Shown piece after piece: positions 58,101-64,000 of a DNA stretch of 64,000 nt. Below the pieces are notes generated by a model. The model was not told the origin of the DNA, did not search any database, and saw only the letters and a program-made list of their open reading frames with translations. Within the stretch, counting starts at the first letter, position 1; the number at the start of each line of letters is the position of its first letter. Source of the stretch: Ascidia mentula (taxonomy: Eukaryota > Chordata > Ascidiacea > Phlebobranchia > Ascidiidae); NCBI GenBank assembly GCA_947561715.1, contig OX387200.1:10604501-10668500 (forward strand). The letters are read 5' to 3'. The position numbers and the translations under genes were made by a program.

Positions 58101-60861
58101 ACAGATTTCTAGTCTGTCGCCTTAACCACTCGGCCACGACAACCGACGATCGTTCGCCATTAGAACCATGCTTCGACACTTTGTTTGTGACACAGAAATT
58201 GCACCAAAAAGACGTTGTCGGCAGGATTCGAACCTGCGCGGGCAGAGCCCAACAGATTTCTAGTCTGTCGCCTTAACCACTCGGCCACGACAACCGACGA
58301 TCGTTCGCCATTAAAACCATGCTTCGACACTTTGTTTGTGACACAGAAATTGCACCAAAAAGACGTTGTCGGCAGGATTCGAACCTGCGCGGGCAGAGCC
58401 CAACAGATTTCTAGTCTGTCGCCTTAACCACTCGGCCACGACAACCGACGATCGTTCGCCATTTGAACCATGCTTCGACACTTTGTTTGTGACACAGAAA
58501 TTGCACCAAAAAGACGTTGTCGGCAGGATTCGAACCTGCGCGGGCAGAGCCCAACAGATTTCTAGTCTGTCGCCTTAACCACTCGGCCACGACAACCGAC
58601 GATCGTTCGCCATTAGAACCATGCTCCGACACTTTGTTTGTGACACAGAAATTGCACCAAAAAGACGTTGTCGGCAGGATTCGAACCTGCGCGGGCAGAG
58701 CCCAACAGATTTCTAGTCTGTCGCCTTAACCACTCGGCCACGACAACCGACGATCGTTCGCCATTAGAACCATGCTTCGACACTTTGTTTGTGACACAGA
58801 AATTGCACCAAAAAGACGTTGTCGGCAGGATTCGAACCTGCGCGGGCAGAGCCCAACAGATTTCTAGTCTGTCGCCTTAACCACTCGGCCACGACAACCG
58901 ACGATCGTTCGCCATTAGAACCATGCTTCGACACTTTGTTTGTGACACAGAAATTGCACCAAAAAGACGTTGTCGGCAGGATTCGAACCTGCGCGGGCAG
59001 AGCCCAACAGATTTCTAGTCTGTCGCCTTAACCACTCGGCCACGACAACCGACGATCGTTCGCCATTAAAACCATGCTTCGACACTTTGTTTGTGACACA
59101 GAAATTGTACCAAAACGACGTTGTCGGCAGGATTCGAACCTGCGCGGGCAGAGCCCAACAGATTTCTAGTCTGTCGCCTTAACCACTCGGCCACGACAAC
59201 CGACGATCGTTCGCCATTAGAACCATGCTTCGACACTTTGTTTGTGACACAGAAATTGCACCAAAAAGACGTTGTCGGCAGGATTCGAACCTGCGCGGGC
59301 AGAGCCCAACAGATTTCTAGTCTGTCGCCTTAACCACTCGGCCACGACAACCGACGATCGTTCGCCATTAGAACCATGCTTCGACACTTTGTTTGTGACA
59401 CAGAAATTGCACCAAAAAGACGTTGTCGGCAGGATTCGAACCTGCGCGGGCAGAGCCCAACAGATTTCTAGTCTGTCGCCTTAACCACTCGGCCACGACA
59501 ACCGACGATCGTTCGCCATTAGAACCATGCTTCGACACTTTGTTTGTGACACAGAAATTGCACCAAAAAGACGTTGTCGGCAGGATTCGAACCTGCGCGG
59601 GCAGAGCCCAACAGATTTCTAGTCTGTCGCCTTAACCACTCGGCCACGACAACCGACGATCGTTCGCCATTAAAACCATGCTTCGACACTTTGTTTGTGA
59701 CACAGAAATTGCACCAAAAAGACGTTGTCGGCAGGATTCGAACCTGCGCGGGCAGAGCCCAACAGATTTCTAGTCTGTCGCCTTAACCACTCGGCCACGA
59801 CAACCGACGATCGTTCGCCATTTGAACCATGCTTCGACACTTTGTTTGTGACACAGAAATTGCACCAAAAAGACGTTGTCGGCAGGATTCGAACCTGCGC
59901 GGGCAGAGCCCAACAGATTTCTAGTCTGTCGCCTTAACCACTCGGCCACGACAACCGACGATCGTTCGCCATTAGAACCATGCTCCGACACTTTGTTTGT
60001 GACACAGAAATTGCACCAAAAAGACGTTGTCGGCAGGATTCGAACCTGCGCGGGCAGAGCCCAACAGATTTCTAGTCTGTCGCCTTAACCACTCGGCCAC
60101 GACAACCGACGATCGTTCGCCATTAGAACCATGCTTCGACACTTTGTTTGTGACACAGAAATTGCACCAAAAAGACGTTGTCGGCAGGATTCGAACCTGC
60201 GCGGGCAGAGCCCAACAGATTTCTAGTCTGTCGCCTTAACCACTCGGCCACGACAACCGACGATCGTTCGCCATTAGAACCATGCTTCGACACTTTGTTT
60301 GTGACACAGAAATTGCACCAAAAAGACGTTGTCTGCAGGATTCGAACCTGCGCGGGCAGAGCCCAACAGATTTCTAGTCTGTCGCCTTAACCACTCGGCC
60401 ACGACAACCGACGATCGTTCGCCATTAAAACCATGCTTCGACACTTTGTTTGTGACACAGAAATTGCACCAAAAAGACGTTGTCGGCAGGATTCGAACCT
60501 GCGCGGGCAGAGCCCAACAGATTTCTAGTCTGTCGCCTTAACCACTCGGCCACGACAACCGACGATCGTTCGCCATTAAAACCATGCTTCGACACTTTGT
60601 TTGTGACACAGAAATTGCACCAAAAAGACGTTGTCGGCAGGATTCGAACCTGCGCGGGCAGAGCCCAACAGATTTCTAGTCTGTCGCCTTAACCACTCGG
60701 CCACGACAACCGACGATCGTTCGCCATTTGAACCATGCTTCGACACTTTGTTTGTGACACAGAAATTGCACCAAAAAGACGTTGTCGGCAGGATTCGAAC
60801 CTGCGCGGGCAGAGCCCAACAGATTTCTAGTCTGTCGCCTTAACCACTCGGCCACGACAAC
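55193..60861 (-). tRNA. trnS-AGA: tRNA-Ser (AGA), copies 2-39 of block A
   Basis: Thirty-eight further full-length copies occupy 55042+151k to 55123+151k for k = 1 to 38; the last is 60780-60861. Nearly all are identical in the tRNA body. Exceptions: copy 56401-56482 has a change in the acceptor 5' strand that gives a G-G mismatch, and copy 60327-60408 has a change that breaks the last acceptor pair. Both may be weak or dead. Each copy has its own T5 terminator. Confidence 0.95.
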
Positions 60862-60930
60862 CGACGATCGTTCGCCATTAGAACCATGCTCCGACACTTT
60901 GTTTGTGACACAGAAATTGCACCAAAAAGA

Positions 60931-60967
60931 CTCTAGTCTGTCGCCTTAACCACTCGGCCACGACAAC
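60931..60967 (-). pseudogene. Truncated tRNA-Ser copy inside the array
   Basis: Only the 5' half of the tRNA, through the anticodon region, remains. About 44 bp covering the 3' part of the anticodon arm, variable arm, T arm and 3' acceptor are deleted. The B box is gone, so it should not be transcribed. The deletion separates block A from block B and shifts the register of the array. Confidence 0.93.
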
Positions 60968-61036
60968 CGACGATCGTTCGCCATTAAAACCATGCTTCGA
61001 CACTTTGTTTGTGACACGGAAATTGTACCAAAAAGA

Positions 61037-63987
61037 CGTTGTCGGCAGGATTCGAACCTGCGCGGGCAGAGCCCAACAGATTTCTAGTCTGTCGCCTTAA
61101 CCACTCGGCCACGACAACCGACGATCGTTCGCCATTAAAACCATGCTTCGACACTTTGTTTGTGACTCGGAAATTGTACCAAAAAGACGTTGTCGGCAGG
61201 ATTCGAACCTGCGCGGGCAGAGCCCAACAGATTTCTAGTCTGTCGCCTTAACCACTCGGCCACGACAACCGACGATCGTTCCCCATTAAAACCATGCTTC
61301 GACACTTTGTTTGTGACTCGGAAATTGTACCAAAAAGACGTTGTCGGCAGGATTCGAACCTGCGCGGGCAGAGCCCAACAGATTTCTAGTCTGTCGCCTT
61401 AACCACTCGGCCACGACAACCGACGATCGTTCGCCATTAAAACCATGCTTCGACACTTTGTTTGTGACTCGGAAATTGAACCAAAAAGACGTTGTCGGCA
61501 GGATTCGAACCTGCGCGGGCAGAGCCCAACAGATTTCTAGTCTGTCGCCTTAACCACTCGGCCACGACAACCGACGATCGTTCGCCATTAAAACCATGCT
61601 TGGACACTTTGTTTGTGACTCGGAAATTGTACCAAAAAGACGTTGTCGGCAGGATTCGAACCTGCGCGGGCATAGCCCAACAGATTTCTAGTCTGTCGCC
61701 TTAACCACTCGGCCACGATAACCGACGATCGTTCGCCATTAAAACCATGCTTCGACACTTTGTTTGTGACTCGGAAATTGTACCAAAAAGACGTTGTCGG
61801 CAGGATTCGAACCTGCGCGGGCAGAGCCCAACAGATTTCTAGTCTGTCGCCTTAACCACTCGGCCACGACAACCGACGATCGTTCGCCATTAAAATCATG
61901 CTTCGACACTTTGTTTGTGACTCGGAAATTGTACCAAAAAGACGTTGTCGGCAGGTTTCGAACCTGCGGGGGCAGAGCCCAACAGATTTCTAGTCTGTCG
62001 CCTTAACCACTCGGCCACGACAACCGACGATCGTTCGCCATTAAAACCATGCTTCGACACTTTGTTTGTGACACGGAAATTGTACCAAAAAGACGTTGTC
62101 GGCAGGATTCGAACCTGCGCGGGCAGAGCCCAACAGATTTCTAGTCTGTCGCCTTAACCACTCGGCCACGACAACCGACGATCGTTCGCCATTAGAACCA
62201 TGCTTCGACACTTTGTTTGTGACACGGAAATTGTACCAAAAAGACGTTGTCGGCAGGATTCGAACCTGCGCGGGCAGAGCCCAACAGATTTCTAGTCTGT
62301 CGCCTTAACCACTCGGCCACGACAACCGACGATCGTTCGCCATTAAAACCATGCTTCGACAGTTTGTTTGTGACTCGGAAATTGTACCAAAAAGACGTTG
62401 TCGGCAGGATTCGAACCTGCGCGGGCAGAGCCCAACAGATTTCTAGTCTGTCGCCTTAACCACTCGGCCACGACAACCGACGATCGTTCGCCATTAAAAC
62501 CATGCTTCGACACTTTGTTTGTGACTCGGAAATTGAACCAAAAAGACGTTGTCGGCAGGATTCGAACCTGCGCGGGCAGAGCCCAACAGATTTCTAGTCT
62601 GTCGCCTTAACCACTCGGCCACGATAACCGACGATCGTTCGCCATTAAAACCATGCTTCGACACTTTGTTTGTGACTCGGAAATTGTACCAAAAAGACGT
62701 TGTCGGCAGGATTCGAACCTGCGCGGGCATAGCCCAACAGATTTCTAGTCTGTCGCCTTAACCACTCGGCCACGACAACCGACGATCGTTCGCCATTAAA
62801 ACCATGCTTCGACACTTTGTTTGTGACTCGGAAATTGTACCAAAAAGACGTTGTCGGCAGGATTCGAACCTGCGCGGGCATAGCCCAACAGATTTCTAGT
62901 CTGTCGCCTTAACCACTCGGCCACGACAACCGACGATCGTTCGCCATTAAAACCATGCTTGGACACTTTGTTTGTGACTCGGAAATTGTACCAAAACGAC
63001 GTTGTCGGCAGGATTCGAACCTGCGCGGGCATAGCCCAACAGATTTCTAGTCTGTCGCCTTAACCACTCGGCCACGATAACCGACGATCGTTCGCCATTA
63101 AAACCATGCTTCGACACTTTGTTTGTGACTCGGAAATTGTACCAAAAAGACGTTGTCGGCAGGATTCGAACCTGCGCGGGCATAGCCCAACAGATTTCTA
63201 GTCTGTCGCCTTAACCACTCGGCCACGACAACCGACGATCGTTCGCCATTAAAACCATGCTTGGACACTTTGTTTGTGACTCGGAAATTGTACCAAAAAG
63301 ACGTTGTCGGCAGGATTCGAACCTGCGCGGGCATAGCCCAACAGATTTCTAGTCTGTCGCCTTAACCACTCGGCCACGATAACCGACGATCGTTCGCCAT
63401 TAAAACCATGCTTCGACACTTTGTTTGTGACTCGGAAATTGTACCAAAAAGACGTTGTCGGCAGGATTCGAACCTGCGCGGGCATAGCCCAACAGATTTC
63501 TAGTCTGTCGCCTTAACCACTCGGCCACGACAACCGACGATCGTTCGCCATTAAAATCATGCTTCGACACTTTGTTTGTGACTCGGAAATTGTACCAAAA
63601 AGACGTTGTCGGCAGGTTTCGAACCTGCGGGGGCAGAGCCCAACAGATTTCTAGTCTGTCGCCTTAACCACTCGGCCACGACAACCGACGATCGTTCGCC
63701 ATTAGAACCATGCTTCGACACTTTGTTTGTGACACAGAAATTGCACCAAAAAGGCGTTGTCGGCAGGATTCGAACCTGCGCGGGCAGAGCCCAACAGATT
63801 TCTAGTCTGTCGCCTTAACCACTCGGCCACGACAACCGACGATCGTTCGCCATTAAAACCATGCTTCGACACTTTGTTTGTGACACAGAAATTGCACCAA
63901 AAAGACGTTGTCGGCAGGATTCGAACCTGCGCGGGCAGAGCCCAACAGATTTCTAGTCTGTCGCCTTAACCACTCGGCCACGACAAC
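61037..63987 (-). tRNA. trnS-AGA: tRNA-Ser (AGA), 20 copies of block B
   Basis: Full-length copies lie at 61037+151k to 61118+151k for k = 0 to 19. Block B is more variable than A. Seven copies (starts 61641, 62698, 62849, 63000, 63151, 63302, 63453) have TAT instead of TCT in the variable-arm loop, probably neutral. Four (61641, 62547, 63000, 63302) carry GTTATCG in the acceptor, giving an A-C mismatch. Two (61943, 63604) have changes in the T loop and variable arm (GGTTCGAAACC B box). The rest match block A. Confidence 0.94.
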
Positions 63988-64000
63988 CGACGATCGTTCG

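Larger units (their letters stand above)
54952..64000 (-). repeat. Tandem array of 151-bp units, each carrying tRNA-Ser(AGA)
   Basis: The period is 151 bp throughout, apart from one shortened unit near 60931. Each unit is an 82-nt tRNA gene plus a 69-nt spacer. Spacers differ by only a few substitutions (for example ACACAG/ACTCGG, TTAAAA/TTAGAA, GCTTCGAC/GCTTGGAC/GCTCCGAC). The array continues past the right edge. Direct repeats of this length with a conserved tRNA are a tRNA satellite, not a CRISPR array. Confidence 0.97.

Noticed and set aside
55195-63969. Dozens of identical 70-codon open frames (FEPARAEPN...) on the plus strand and 73-78-codon frames on the minus strand in the array
   Set aside because: They repeat with the 151-bp unit and are translations of the tRNA and its spacer. 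The unit is explained fully by the tRNA gene; there are no coding signals.
54952-64000. CRISPR-like regular repeats
   Set aside because: The whole 151-bp unit is repeated, including the spacer, and the genome is eukaryotic. There are no variable spacers.

Overview
The window reads as a compact, intron-rich invertebrate chordate genome, most likely an ascidian tunicate such as Ciona. The reasons are the short AT-rich introns, intergenic gaps of a few hundred bases to about 2 kb, and a gene set of divergent rhodopsin-like receptors, heparanase, a CSPG4/NG2 orthologue and a giant MAM-domain protein. The species call is an inference; no species-diagnostic sequence is present.

Layout. 1-7.5 kb: two tandem paralogous GPCR genes on the minus strand, each with six coding exons in the same phases. 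8.7-12.45 kb: a complete 13-exon heparanase gene (+). 12.88-26.64 kb: a CSPG4/NG2-like proteoglycan gene (+) of about 42 exons with two laminin-G domains, CSPG repeats, one membrane segment and a C-terminal QYWV. A heparan-sulfate-cutting enzyme and a chondroitin-sulfate-proteoglycan-like core are therefore neighbours, about 430 bp apart from stop to start. 28.36 kb to beyond 54.88 kb: one very large secreted protein gene (+) with a signal peptide, at least 21 MAM domains, one AbfB (arabinofuranose-binding, CBM42-type) domain and two PAN/Apple-like modules, one of which sits inside a MAM domain. An intronless 7TM gene lies antisense inside one of its introns.

54.9 kb to the window end: a tandem array with a 151-bp period. 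Every unit carries a tRNA-Ser(AGA) gene on the minus strand. There are 59 full-length copies, one truncated and one decayed copy, and the array runs off the window. It begins about 40 bp after a splice donor of the MAM gene, so it is either inside an intron of that gene or truncates it.

Mobile DNA is mostly small: several hAT-type MITEs, and a family of short elements whose conserved core is a hammerhead self-cleaving ribozyme. The best case is an inverted pair at 18.27-18.75 kb, with all three stems and the catalytic core intact in both arms. Related, more decayed copies lie at 5.4-5.6 kb and 8.1-8.3 kb. Their parts occur in circularly permuted order, as expected of an element copied from a circular or tandem RNA. 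Three introns use GC-AG splice sites. All gene models here were built by eye from reading frames and splice signals.
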